From: Ardenticatenaceae bacterium
GTDB lineage: Bacteria; Chloroflexota; Anaerolineae; Promineifilales; Promineifilaceae
DNA length: 64,000 nucleotides
Assembly (NCBI GenBank): GCA_030065875.1
Contig: JASJCR010000001.1
Span: 91,239-155,238, forward strand
Reading direction: 5' to 3'
The translations under genes and the position numbers were made by a program. The number at the start of each line of letters is the position of its first letter. The stretch's first letter is position 1. The notes under the pieces were generated by a model, which did not search any database, was not told the DNA's origin, and saw only the letters and a program-made list of their open reading frames with translations. Below are positions 24,657 through 33,510 of the stretch, piece after piece.

Positions 24657-26219
24657 TTAGCGAGCCTGGGGCAAATTTTCAAACCCGGCATCTAAAATAT
24701 AGTTGATGACCAGGGAATCCACGATGGTCTCGACCGGTGCCCGATTGTCGGTAAAAACCACATCACCGGCCACCGTTTCTACCAGGGAATCTGAGCCAAT
24801 TTGCAAGATTTGCCGCAGCAGCGGATCAGCCGCGGCGGGCAGATTTGCGGCGTTCTCTCTAAGATTTGCCTCATCCGTGGGCTGCATGGTTCCAATGACG
24901 ATCGTATTGAGCGTGCCGGGTACATCAACGGTATGAACTGAGGGATAAACCAGCTGCATCGTAGCTGTCAGCGCTTCAACCAGTCGTCTGTCTGACGGTA
25001 CCCGGCCGACATTGATCGCTACCACCCCATCATCAGTCAAACGAGCCGCAATTTCATCAAAAAACTCTTTGGTGGTCAAATGCCACGGAATATATGGCAC
25101 TCGATACGCATCCACGACCACAATGTCGTAGGGGCCATCCAGCTGATTAAACGCATACCGGCCGTCACCGATAAACGTTTCCAGCCGTGGATGAGCCATG
25201 TCAAAGTAGATATTCCCGGCTTCGACGATGGCGGGATCAATTTCGATGCCGTCAATGTGTACGTTTGGGAAAAAACGCAAAAATCGCTGTGGAATTGTCC
25301 CGGCAGCCGAGCCAATGATCGCCGCCCGCTCAATTTGATCAATTTCGGCCTCGGGAAGGATAAAAGGGGCGGCGGCCATCATCTCCCAAACGGAAGCGGT
25401 GGGCACCCGGCCCTCATCACACCAGTAAGAATGATATGCCTGCCCTTCGTTGAGGAGGAGGTAATTGCATTCACCGCGCCGCACCACCTCAATGTAATTA
25501 TAGGGGGATTCAACTTCAAACAGGTGCCCGCTGCTTAGTTTGAGTGGCCCCGTTGACCACCACCAAAACAGCGGGGCCAGGGCGATCGTTACGGCTAACA
25601 AAGTGAGCGCCCGGCCGCGGGCCGGAGTGCGTAAGCCAAACAGGCCGGTGGCGATGAGCAAACCGCCAAAGATCACGGCCGTGATTCGAGATCCGGTTAG
25701 GGGGATGAGTACCAGAGTCGGGATATACGTTCCCAGCAGGCTGCCTAACGTTGAAATGGCGTAAATTTGCCCGCTGATTCGGCCGGCTTCCCCGACGTCC
25801 TGCACGCCCAGGCGGATCGCAAATGGGGAAATGCAGCCCAGCAGGGTGATCGGCACCGCCAGGGCGAAGATCACCGCCAGGAGGGAGGCGAGAATCGCTC
25901 CCACATTTAAGGCGGCCAGAGCCGCGGCCGCCTGCTTTAAAATGACGCTCGTCAACAGCAAAAAAAAGACGCTGCTCAAACCGGCTACGGTTAGCAGCGT
26001 AAAGTACACGGTTGGTTCCGGCCGTCGATCGGCCAGCCTGCCTCCCAAAAAATAGCCGGTTGTCAAAAAGAGCAGCACCAAACCGATGACGTTCGCCCAT
26101 ACAAGGTTTGAGGTGCCATAAACCGTTTGCAGCAGCCGGCTGGTGGTAAATTCGATGGCCAGGGTTGTTGCCCCAGCTACAAATACGGAGAAGAAGAGGT
26201 AGCGCCTGGAGCGAATCAA
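24657..26219 (-). CDS. Membrane-fused spermidine synthase-like protein
   Basis: The 520-residue protein joins about six membrane helices (residues 1-215) to a Rossmann-type methyltransferase/aminopropyltransferase domain (about 235-475). That domain contains IGSAAGTIPQRFL, VDGIEIDPAIVEAG, FIGDGRYAF and YDIVVVDAYRVP. The fusion is common in environmental bacteria and is annotated as 'fused MFS/spermidine synthase'. True polyamine synthesis is unproven for these. The nucleotide-binding acidic residue (EID) is present, while the usual putrescine-binding Asp-rich loop is not obvious. It is followed by the DUF1461 protein and preceded by a small membrane protein 5 nt upstream, so all are probably co-transcribed. 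Confidence 0.8.
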   Translation of the reverse strand: MIRSRRYLFFSVFVAGATTLAIEFTTSRLLQTVYGTSNLVWANVIGLVLLFLTTGYFLGGRLADRRPEPTVYFTLLTVAGLSSVFFLLLTSVILKQAAAALAALNVGAILASLLAVIFALAVPITLLGCISPFAIRLGVQDVGEAGRISGQIYAISTLGSLLGTYIPTLVLIPLTGSRITAVIFGGLLIATGLFGLRTPARGRALTLLAVTIALAPLFWWWSTGPLKLSSGHLFEVESPYNYIEVVRRGECNYLLLNEGQAYHSYWCDEGRVPTASVWEMMAAAPFILPEAEIDQIERAAIIGSAAGTIPQRFLRFFPNVHIDGIEIDPAIVEAGNIYFDMAHPRLETFIGDGRYAFNQLDGPYDIVVVDAYRVPYIPWHLTTKEFFDEIAARLTDDGVVAINVGRVPSDRRLVEALTATMQLVYPSVHTVDVPGTLNTIVIGTMQPTDEANLRENAANLPAAADPLLRQILQIGSDSLVETVAGDVVFTDNRAPVETIVDSLVINYILDAGFENLPQAR

Positions 26220-26224
26220 GCTGT

Positions 26225-26491
26225 TTATGCCTCAACCTGGATCAGCCAGCGGCTAAAAAGCAGCAGCAGCCACGAGCCGACGCTGGCGGTGAAGAGCTGC
26301 AGGACTCCCAGCCGCAGCCAGTTGATGCCCAGCAAATCGCCAAAGAAATGGCCCAGCAAAAAGCCGATCCATGCGGCTCCCAGATAAACAGGGATGACGG
26401 TAATCCGGCCGCCGACCATCAAATGAAAAGCCGCTCCGTAAAAGGTGGCTACCAAAAATCCAAGAATTAATGCTGCGGCAATTGTTGTCAT
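26225..26491 (-). CDS. Small three-helix membrane protein
   Basis: The 88-residue protein is almost entirely hydrophobic, with three likely membrane helices (about 3-22, 34-52 and 60-82). It contains small-residue and aromatic positions (GAAFHLMVGG, LGHFFGDLLG). I do not recognise a family. The stop lies 5 nt before the start of the spermidine-synthase-like membrane protein, so translation is probably coupled and the two proteins may interact. A word array (GACCAGAGACC type) lies in the 40 nt upstream, between this gene and mnmA. Coding is supported by tight spacing and clean hydrophobic periodicity. Confidence 0.65.
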   Translation of the reverse strand: MTTIAAALILGFLVATFYGAAFHLMVGGRITVIPVYLGAAWIGFLLGHFFGDLLGINWLRLGVLQLFTASVGSWLLLLFSRWLIQVEA

Positions 26492-26495
26492 AGTA

Positions 26496-26530
26496 AAAAA
26501 GACCAGAGACCAGAGATTGGAGACCCGAGA
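26496..26530. repeat. Short word array (AGAGACC type) downstream of mnmA
   Basis: The 35-bp gap between mnmA and the small membrane protein is made of near copies of one word: AAGACCAGAG, ACCAGAGATT, GGAGACCCGAGA. It is one of the locus-specific word arrays seen across the window. Confidence 0.45.
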
Positions 26531-26531
26531 A

Positions 26532-27635
26532 TCAGCTTTCCGGTATGTCGTCTTCGATCAGGCCACCACCCAGACAGCGTGACCCTTGATAAATTACGGC
26601 CGCCTGACCGGCCGTGGCCCCAAATACTGGAACATCAAACTTCACGGCCGCCCGGCCGTCTGCCAACGGGGTTATTTGGGCCGGTAGGGGGTTGGCTTTA
26701 TAGCGAATTTTGACGGCCGCCTGGATCGGTTCCGGTGGCGGTGCCCCGGCGATCCAATTGACCTGACGCACGGTCAGCTCATCGTGACCGATTTGCTCCC
26801 GCGTGCCTAAAATTAAGGCGTTGCGGGTGACGTTTTTGGCCATCACAAAGAGGGGTTCGTGGTAAGAAACGCCCAACCCTTTTCGCTGACCAATTGTATA
26901 GTTGGGCAGGCCGCTATGCTGGCCGAGAAGCTGCCCTTCGGCCGTAAATATCGGACCAGGCTGCGCGTACTGCGGCCGATGCCGGGCCAAAAAATCGCGA
27001 TAATCTTCACCGCTCAAAAAACATAAATCCATGCTGTCCCCTTTACTGGCCGTGGGGAGGCCGAACTTTTCAGCCAGCGCGCGCACCTCCGGTTTGGTGT
27101 ACTCTCCAACCGGGAATTTTGTGTGGGCCAGGTGTTTTTGGGTCAAGACGTGGAGGACATATGATTGGTCTTTATGACTGTCAACCCCCTGATGCAGCTC
27201 AAACAGCCCACTTTTTCCAGGTAAAACCTGCGCATAGTGACCAGTGGCCAAAAAATCGGCGTCGAGAGCCATCGCCCGCTCGTAAAGATAGCTAAAGCGA
27301 ATCACCCGATTGCACTCGACACACGGGTTGGGTGTCCGTCCTTTTCCATGTTCATTGAGAAAAAATTCGACGATTGTGCGGCGAAAATAATCTTTGACGT
27401 CGAGGACGTAAAAGGGAATACCCAGCATGGCGGCGATGTGACGCGCATCATCCATTTGCTCCGGCGTACAGCAGCGGTTGAGCATCTCTTTGCCGTCTTC
27501 GCTCCACAGGCGCATCATCACCCCGATGACGTCAAAACCCTGCTCGACCATTAAGGCTGCCGCGACCGAGCTGTCCACGCCACCGCTCATGGCCACCACA
27601 ACGCGCGGTTTACTTTTCTTTCCAGTTAGGGACAT
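26532..27635 (-). CDS. mnmA: tRNA-specific 2-thiouridylase MnmA
   Basis: The protein puts sulfur on C2 of the wobble uridine (U34) of tRNA Lys, Glu and Gln. I chose the ATG at 27635 (MSLTGKKSKPRVVVAMSGGV); 367 residues then fits the family. The PP-loop is SGGVDSS near residue 18. The two catalytic cysteines are in NPCVECNR (about 103-110) and DLCFLSGEDY (about 204-213). The central part has the MnmA signatures GHYAQV and SKGDSMDLCFLS. The sulfur comes from a cysteine desulfurase, and such a gene is located directly upstream on the same strand. A modular hairpin repeat separates the two. Confidence 0.96.
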   Translation of the reverse strand: MSLTGKKSKPRVVVAMSGGVDSSVAAALMVEQGFDVIGVMMRLWSEDGKEMLNRCCTPEQMDDARHIAAMLGIPFYVLDVKDYFRRTIVEFFLNEHGKGRTPNPCVECNRVIRFSYLYERAMALDADFLATGHYAQVLPGKSGLFELHQGVDSHKDQSYVLHVLTQKHLAHTKFPVGEYTKPEVRALAEKFGLPTASKGDSMDLCFLSGEDYRDFLARHRPQYAQPGPIFTAEGQLLGQHSGLPNYTIGQRKGLGVSYHEPLFVMAKNVTRNALILGTREQIGHDELTVRQVNWIAGAPPPEPIQAAVKIRYKANPLPAQITPLADGRAAVKFDVPVFGATAGQAAVIYQGSRCLGGGLIEDDIPES

Positions 27636-27701
27636 GAAGGTAATCGTACCAAAATGTAAGGGTGCAGGCATCTTGTATCAACTTATATTTAATGTGGGGG
27701 G

Positions 27702-27809
27702 CACTAAGCACGGCCCTGCGGGCCTTTTAGCACTATAGCTCGGCGCTTCGCGCCTCTTAGCTAACAGCTGACAGCTCCGCAGGAGCGAGCTAAAAGGGGC
27801 GTCAGCCCC
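27702..27809. repeat. Modular GC-hairpin cluster
   Basis: Four small hairpins stand in a row: GGCCCtgcGGGCC (27712-27724), GGCGCttcGCGCC (27742-27754), GCTCCgcaGGAGC (27774-27786), GGGGCgtcaGCCCC (27796-27809). AGCAC/AGCTC and TTTTAGC/CTTAGC linkers lie between them. The first module (AGCACGGCCCTGCGGGCCTT) recurs, inverted, at 50603-50622. The last hairpin covers the stop codon of the cysteine desulfurase gene. Confidence 0.75.
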
Positions 27810-28983
27810 GAGCTAATTCGCTAAACCGCTGCAGGCGAGAAATACTTTCCGGCATCTGTTTGATCAGGTAGTCGATTTCTGCTTTATTGTTTTGCTTGCC
27901 AACCGTCAGCCTCAGCCCGCCGATACACCACTCAGGGGCATACCCCATTGCCTGCAAAATCGCCGATGGCTTTGGGTTTCCGCTGGAGCAGGCGGAGCCG
28001 CTGCTGCTGCTTACGCCCAGGGCATCAAGCTGGATAATCAGGTCGTTGCCGTTGAGATTTTTGAAGGCGAAGCTCGCGTGGTGAGGCAGACGCTCCGTGG
28101 GGTGACCGGTCAAGGTGACTTCGTCACCCGGAAAAGCCGCGGTGATGCCGCTGATCAGACGATCTCTAAGATCGGTGACGTGTTCGATGTAGGAAAGGCG
28201 GTCTTTGACGGCCAATTCAAGCGCCTTGGCCGCTCCGACGGCGAAGGGTACGTTGACCGTCCCGGCGCGACGGCCGTTTTCCTGACCTCCGCCTATGATC
28301 ACCGGTTCCATGTCTATACCGGTTTTGGCGTACAGTAACCCCACTCCTTTTGGCCCGTAAAATTTATGGGGTGCCAGGGAGAGCAGGTCGATGGGCATCG
28401 TCTGCATATCCCACTCCATCAGATTGGCTGCCTGGATGGCATCGGTATGAAACAGAGCGCCGTGTTGACGGGCTATTTGCCCGATTTCCGAGATCGGCTG
28501 GATGGTGCCCACCTCGTTATTGGCGGCCATAATCGACACCAGAACGGTATCCGGCCGCAGCGCATCGGCGACAGCCTGCGGGTCGACACGCCCAAATTGA
28601 TCGACACCGAGGATAGTGAGTTCAAATCCGTGAACGTCGCGCAGGTGTTCGGCGGTATGCAAAACCGCCTCGTGTTCAACGATGCTGGTGACCAGATGGT
28701 TTCCCCGGCCGGCCGCTCTGGCGGCCATCATGACCCCTTTGACGGCTAAATTGTCGCTTTCCGAGCCGCAGCCGGTAAAAATTAGCTCGGCCGGTTTGCA
28801 ATTTAACAGGTTGGCGATAGAGCGTCGGGCTGTTTCGAGCCCTTGTTTGGCGATGCGGCCAAAATGATGGACGGATGATGGATTACCATAACCCTCTGTC
28901 CAATAGGGAATCATCGCTTCAATCACAAGAGGATCAACCGGAGTGGTTGCGCTGTGGTCGAGATAAATTGGATTTTCGATCAT
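27802..28983 (-). CDS. Cysteine desulfurase (NifS/IscS family)
   Basis: The 393-residue PLP enzyme takes sulfur from L-cysteine as a persulfide, leaving alanine. It starts IYLDHSATTPVDP and has GNPSSVHHFGR, FTGCGSESDNLAVKG, NNEVGTIQP and the PLP lysine in LAPHKFYGPKG (about 205). The mobile active-site cysteine is in SSGSACSSG (about 330). The short active-site loop is the IscS/NifS (group I) type. In this setting, right upstream of mnmA and far from other Fe-S genes, a role in tRNA thiolation is likely, while Fe-S assembly is also possible. The last codons lie in a hairpin cluster, so the stop codon is part of a palindrome. Confidence 0.94.
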   Translation of the reverse strand: MIENPIYLDHSATTPVDPLVIEAMIPYWTEGYGNPSSVHHFGRIAKQGLETARRSIANLLNCKPAELIFTGCGSESDNLAVKGVMMAARAAGRGNHLVTSIVEHEAVLHTAEHLRDVHGFELTILGVDQFGRVDPQAVADALRPDTVLVSIMAANNEVGTIQPISEIGQIARQHGALFHTDAIQAANLMEWDMQTMPIDLLSLAPHKFYGPKGVGLLYAKTGIDMEPVIIGGGQENGRRAGTVNVPFAVGAAKALELAVKDRLSYIEHVTDLRDRLISGITAAFPGDEVTLTGHPTERLPHHASFAFKNLNGNDLIIQLDALGVSSSSGSACSSGNPKPSAILQAMGYAPEWCIGGLRLTVGKQNNKAEIDYLIKQMPESISRLQRFSELARG

Positions 28984-29147
28984 GGGGTTATTTTAGCACG
29001 CCACAACCTGTGTGACAGCGATTAACTTATACGTTTAACTCAAGTTGCGGCCTCCATGCGCAGTCGAATTTATTCATTGTGTGAGCCGCTTGGGCGTCGG
29101 CAATCTCAGCCGGCGCTTTCTGGGCGTTTTTAACCCCTTTTCGGAGC

Positions 29148-31274
29148 TTATGCAGGGACTTTGGCTGAAGTTTTAGAGACCTGATCGCTGGTTGCCCCGG
29201 GAGCAACGGGCAGTTTGACGTAGAAGGTTGTCCCTTCATTGACCTTGCTCTCCACGTCGAGGGTGCCGCGATGTTTTTCAATCCCTTCTTTTACCATATA
29301 GAGGCCGATGCCGGTGCCGGCGATGCCTCGTTCAACGGCCGTGCGGGCCCTGAAAAAGCGACGGAAGAGGTTGGGCATGGCTTCTTCCGGAATGCCAATG
29401 CCGTCATCCTTGACAACGATGGATATCATTTGCCCTTCACGCTTTGCGGAAACGCGAATCGCCCCTTCGAGGGTGAATTTGATGGCGTTTTCGATCAGAT
29501 TTTTGAAGATTAAGTAGATCGTATCGCGATCGGCAACGATGGGAGGCAGCTCATTTTCAATCCGCTGGATGAAGGTCAATCCTTTTTCGGTGGCTTTATC
29601 GGCCAGTGGTTCGATCATTTCGGTTAAGACATCGTTCAGGTTAACCTCGGCCGAGCTGCGCTGGATCTCCTGGGCTTCAAGCTTGGCCAGCTGAAGCATT
29701 TGACGGACCATCGTCTGCAGCCGATCGCTCTCGTTGGCAATCGTGGTCAGGAAGCGCTGCGATTTTTCCTCATCGTTGATAGCTCCCTGGAGCAGGAGCC
29801 TGGCGTACATCAGGATCAGCGCCAGTGGCGTGCGCAGCTCATGAACGATGCCGTGGAAGAAGTCATCGCGCATGCGTTCGACCTCGCGTACGGCCGTCAA
29901 GTCGCTAAACACGATGATGGCTTCGGTTGGTTCGTCCCGATTGCGCAGGTTGACGGAAGCTCCACTGGAAAGTACGGGAATAAAGCTGTGGTCGCTGCGG
30001 CGAATTTCACAGGCCAGTTGAGGATGATCTGATCGACGAGAAGATTGCCCGTGATCGAGAACTTCCTGCAGAAATTCACCAAAGTTATTGTCGCGGATTT
30101 TGATGGCTTTGGCCGCTTCCGCGCCTACCAGATCGTCTCGTTCAGCGCGCAGCAGCGACAAAAGCGCGTCGTTGACTTCGGTAATGATGCCGTCGGGGGC
30201 GTGAATCGTCATCACTCCTTCAGACATACTTTGGAAAATGGTTTCGATGCGCCGCTTTTCGGAAATGGTGTTTCCGTGCAGTTCGGCGTTGATAATCGCG
30301 GCCGTTAGGGGGCCGCTCAGGGCATCGAGCAATTTTTTGTCATGCTCGGTAAACTCACCGTGACGCTTGTTGATCGCCTCCATGATGCCAATAACCCGAT
30401 CTTTTTCCTGCAGCGGGACGCAGAGAATGGAGCGCGTTTGGAATCCGGATTCCTGATCGGATGATTGAGAGAAGCGATCATCTGAGTATGCATCATTGAC
30501 GATAATTGTTTCTTTGTTTTGGGCTACCCATCCGGCAATCCCTTCCCCTGGCGGGAGGGTAATCGGCGGAATTTCCAAAAACATCGATCCCATTAATTCG
30601 GGAATAAAGATAATGTTTTGCGTTTCGGGATCGATTAGACCCAGAGAAAGGGACTCCACATCGAGGATGCGACGCATATCGGCCGAAACCTGGGCAAAAA
30701 TCTCCTGCAAATTGAGGGTTGACGTTAATGATTGGCTAATTTCGGAGGTTAACGCAAACTCGATGGCCTGCCGATCTCGTTCGTATCGAAGCGCGGCGCG
30801 CTCGATGTAGGCGGTAAAAAGCTGGCTGGTAACCAGCAGATTATCTTCATTGAGCGGGCTGACTTCTGCAGGATCGAGAATCGCCATAAACCCTTTGTCG
30901 ATAATTTTGTGCATACCGTGGGGTTGAGGCAGGGGAACCAGCAGCAGGTTATTTTCAGCCATTTGCCATAAGGGATTGGTCAGTAGGCTTTTGGCCCGCT
31001 GGGTATATTTATTTAAGCGTTCAATTTTGCCGGTGTTAAGCGTCTCGTCAATTTGACCTTTTTGGTCCCGCCAGCGATCTTGATAGATGATTCCTTTCGG
31101 ATCGCTTTGCCAAATATCGTAATATTGACCGGTTGGTTCAAGTAGGCCAACTACCACCGATGAATGGGTAAAACTGGCAACCTGTTGAGCAATTGATGCG
31201 CAAACTCCGTGTGTATCAAAAATACCGGTTAATTCCTGAGCGATTTTTTCCCAAAACAGATGCAGATCTTTCAT
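29148..31274 (-). CDS. Cytoplasmic GAF-GAF-PAS sensor histidine kinase
   Basis: The 708-residue protein has no membrane helix. The first 170 residues form a GAF-like sensor, then comes a canonical GAF domain (about 185-330, with ILDVESLSLGL and GIAGWVAQNKETIIVNDAYSD shown in part). A PAS domain follows (about 340-460, SMSEGVMTIHAPDGIITEVN shown in part), and HisKA with H478 in FHGIVHELRTPLAL. The HATPase domain has NLIENAIKFT, DDGIGIPEEA and GTGIGLYMVKEGIEKHRG. A soluble kinase of this build probably reads a small molecule or redox state. No response regulator is adjacent. The 164-bp stretch between its end and the cysteine desulfurase start shows no feature. Confidence 0.9.
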   Translation of the reverse strand: MKDLHLFWEKIAQELTGIFDTHGVCASIAQQVASFTHSSVVVGLLEPTGQYYDIWQSDPKGIIYQDRWRDQKGQIDETLNTGKIERLNKYTQRAKSLLTNPLWQMAENNLLLVPLPQPHGMHKIIDKGFMAILDPAEVSPLNEDNLLVTSQLFTAYIERAALRYERDRQAIEFALTSEISQSLTSTLNLQEIFAQVSADMRRILDVESLSLGLIDPETQNIIFIPELMGSMFLEIPPITLPPGEGIAGWVAQNKETIIVNDAYSDDRFSQSSDQESGFQTRSILCVPLQEKDRVIGIMEAINKRHGEFTEHDKKLLDALSGPLTAAIINAELHGNTISEKRRIETIFQSMSEGVMTIHAPDGIITEVNDALLSLLRAERDDLVGAEAAKAIKIRDNNFGEFLQEVLDHGQSSRRSDHPQLACEIRRSDHSFIPVLSSGASVNLRNRDEPTEAIIVFSDLTAVREVERMRDDFFHGIVHELRTPLALILMYARLLLQGAINDEEKSQRFLTTIANESDRLQTMVRQMLQLAKLEAQEIQRSSAEVNLNDVLTEMIEPLADKATEKGLTFIQRIENELPPIVADRDTIYLIFKNLIENAIKFTLEGAIRVSAKREGQMISIVVKDDGIGIPEEAMPNLFRRFFRARTAVERGIAGTGIGLYMVKEGIEKHRGTLDVESKVNEGTTFYVKLPVAPGATSDQVSKTSAKVPA

Positions 31275-31484
31275 AACTCTAATGCGTACCTATTCTTCAA
31301 TGCGGCATCGTAGGCCATCCACTTTTACACAAATCAACGATAAACAGTTTAGCAGTCGCCAAACAAATTGCAAACGGGAAGTTCGGGGCATGACTGTAGT
31401 TCTCAGTTTGCCTTCTTGACCGCGGTTTTGTATCATCTTTTTGATGGGTGATCTTTATGGTTCACCCTGCCGCACTCGATTTGC
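31275..31484. other. Divergent intergenic region, histidine kinase and enolase
   Basis: With the hairpins that follow, this is part of a 314-bp gap between divergent genes. It must hold both promoters. TTGACC at 31416 lacks a good -10 at the right distance. I see no ORF or RNA gene. Confidence 0.35.
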
Positions 31485-31544
31485 CCGGATCATCATAATT
31501 TGTGATCCGGCCCAGACAAAAACACCCCATGATTTTTGTTTGGG
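31485..31544 (+). promoter_or_regulatory. Two back-to-back hairpins in the enolase leader
   Basis: Hairpin 1 pairs CCGGATCA (31485-31492) with TGATCCGG (31503-31510). Hairpin 2 starts on the next base and pairs CCCAGACAAAAA (31511-31522) with TTTTTGTTTGGG (31533-31544), with one G-T pair. They end 44 nt before the enolase ATG. The downstream side has no U-run, so termination is unlikely; leader control or mRNA stability is possible. Confidence 0.5.
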
Positions 31545-31579
31545 ATGTTTAGCAAAATACCATTTCCAACCTTATTTGA

Positions 31580-32872
<1,293 letters not shown>

Positions 32873-32906
32873 AAGTCCTCCGTTAAAAGATAAAAGTAAA
32901 AGGTAT

Positions 32907-32941
32907 AAAGAGGAAAGTTGAACGTCTAGACTTTCCTCTTT
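32907..32941 (+). terminator. Terminator-like hairpin after enolase
   Basis: A 12-bp stem, AAAGAGGAAAGT (32907-32918) with ACTTTCCTCTTT (32930-32941), has an 11-nt loop. The T-rich right arm could serve as the U-run. The surrounding DNA (32880-32966) consists of related A/G-rich words and their complements, so this hairpin is also part of a word array. Confidence 0.65.
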
Positions 32942-32969
32942 GTACTTTAAACTTTCAACTCCTTTTACT

Positions 32970-33467
32970 ATGGCTCACATTAAACAAATTCGAAAACGAC
33001 ACATCTGGCTGATGAAAACCACCGTTCGGATATTGGAGCATATCTTGGACCCTTTATCTGATGCGCAGTGGCGGACGTGGCACGATGGAGAGGACGGGTG
33101 GACCATTCTAGAAGTGGTTTGCCATCTCCGTGATTTTGAAGAGATTTTTCTCGGCCGGGCGCAGAAAATGATTCAGGAAAACCATCCTGACTTAGGACGA
33201 TACGATCATGAAGCGATGGCCATCGATCGAAAATACAACGAACAGTCGATTCCGGAGGCGTGGGAAGACCTCGTGAGCCGGCGGGAAAGGTTTGTCGCTT
33301 TTTTTGAAGGGCTGAGTGAGAATCAATGGGCGGCCACCGGCGATCATCCAGAGCGCGAATCATTTTCCATGCTGGATGCACTGATGCAGGTGGGATTACA
33401 CGATACCAACCATATCGAGCAAATAACGCGCATCATCAAAGACGGAAAAGTAGAGACGAGAGAATAG
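32970..33467 (+). CDS. DinB-family protein
   Basis: The start is ATG 32970 (MAHIKQIRKRHIWLMKTT), because the earlier in-frame start lies in the enolase terminator region. The 165-residue protein has the four-helix bundle plan of the DinB/YfiT superfamily. Candidate metal-binding histidines are in EVVCHLRDFEE (about 50-60) and LHDTNHIEQI near the C-terminus. DinB proteins are metal-dependent thiol transferases or hydrolases. Family members are annotated from damage response to bacillithiol chemistry, so the exact role here is open. The stop is followed at once by a word array and the convergent M32 carboxypeptidase gene. Confidence 0.85.
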   Translation: MAHIKQIRKRHIWLMKTTVRILEHILDPLSDAQWRTWHDGEDGWTILEVVCHLRDFEEIFLGRAQKMIQENHPDLGRYDHEAMAIDRKYNEQSIPEAWEDLVSRRERFVAFFEGLSENQWAATGDHPERESFSMLDALMQVGLHDTNHIEQITRIIKDGKVETRE

Positions 33468-33510
33468 AAAGACAATCTCTCATCTCCGGTCTCTTGTCTC
33501 TAATCTATAG
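33452..33510. repeat. Inverted word array between convergent DinB and carboxypeptidase genes
   Basis: AGAGACGAGAGAATAGAAAG on the left faces GTCTCTTGTCTCTAATCTAT on the right, around an AATCTCTCATCTCC centre. The arms can pair. The array overlaps both stop codons, so it contributes the last codons of each gene. Confidence 0.5.

Noticed and set aside
27702..27809. Possible CRISPR-like array
   Set aside because: The units differ in sequence, the stems are unique to each unit and there are no equal-length spacers or cas genes. It is a hairpin cluster.
31416..31436. TTGACC...TATCAT as the enolase promoter
   Set aside because: The spacing is only 9 nt, too short for a sigma70 promoter.
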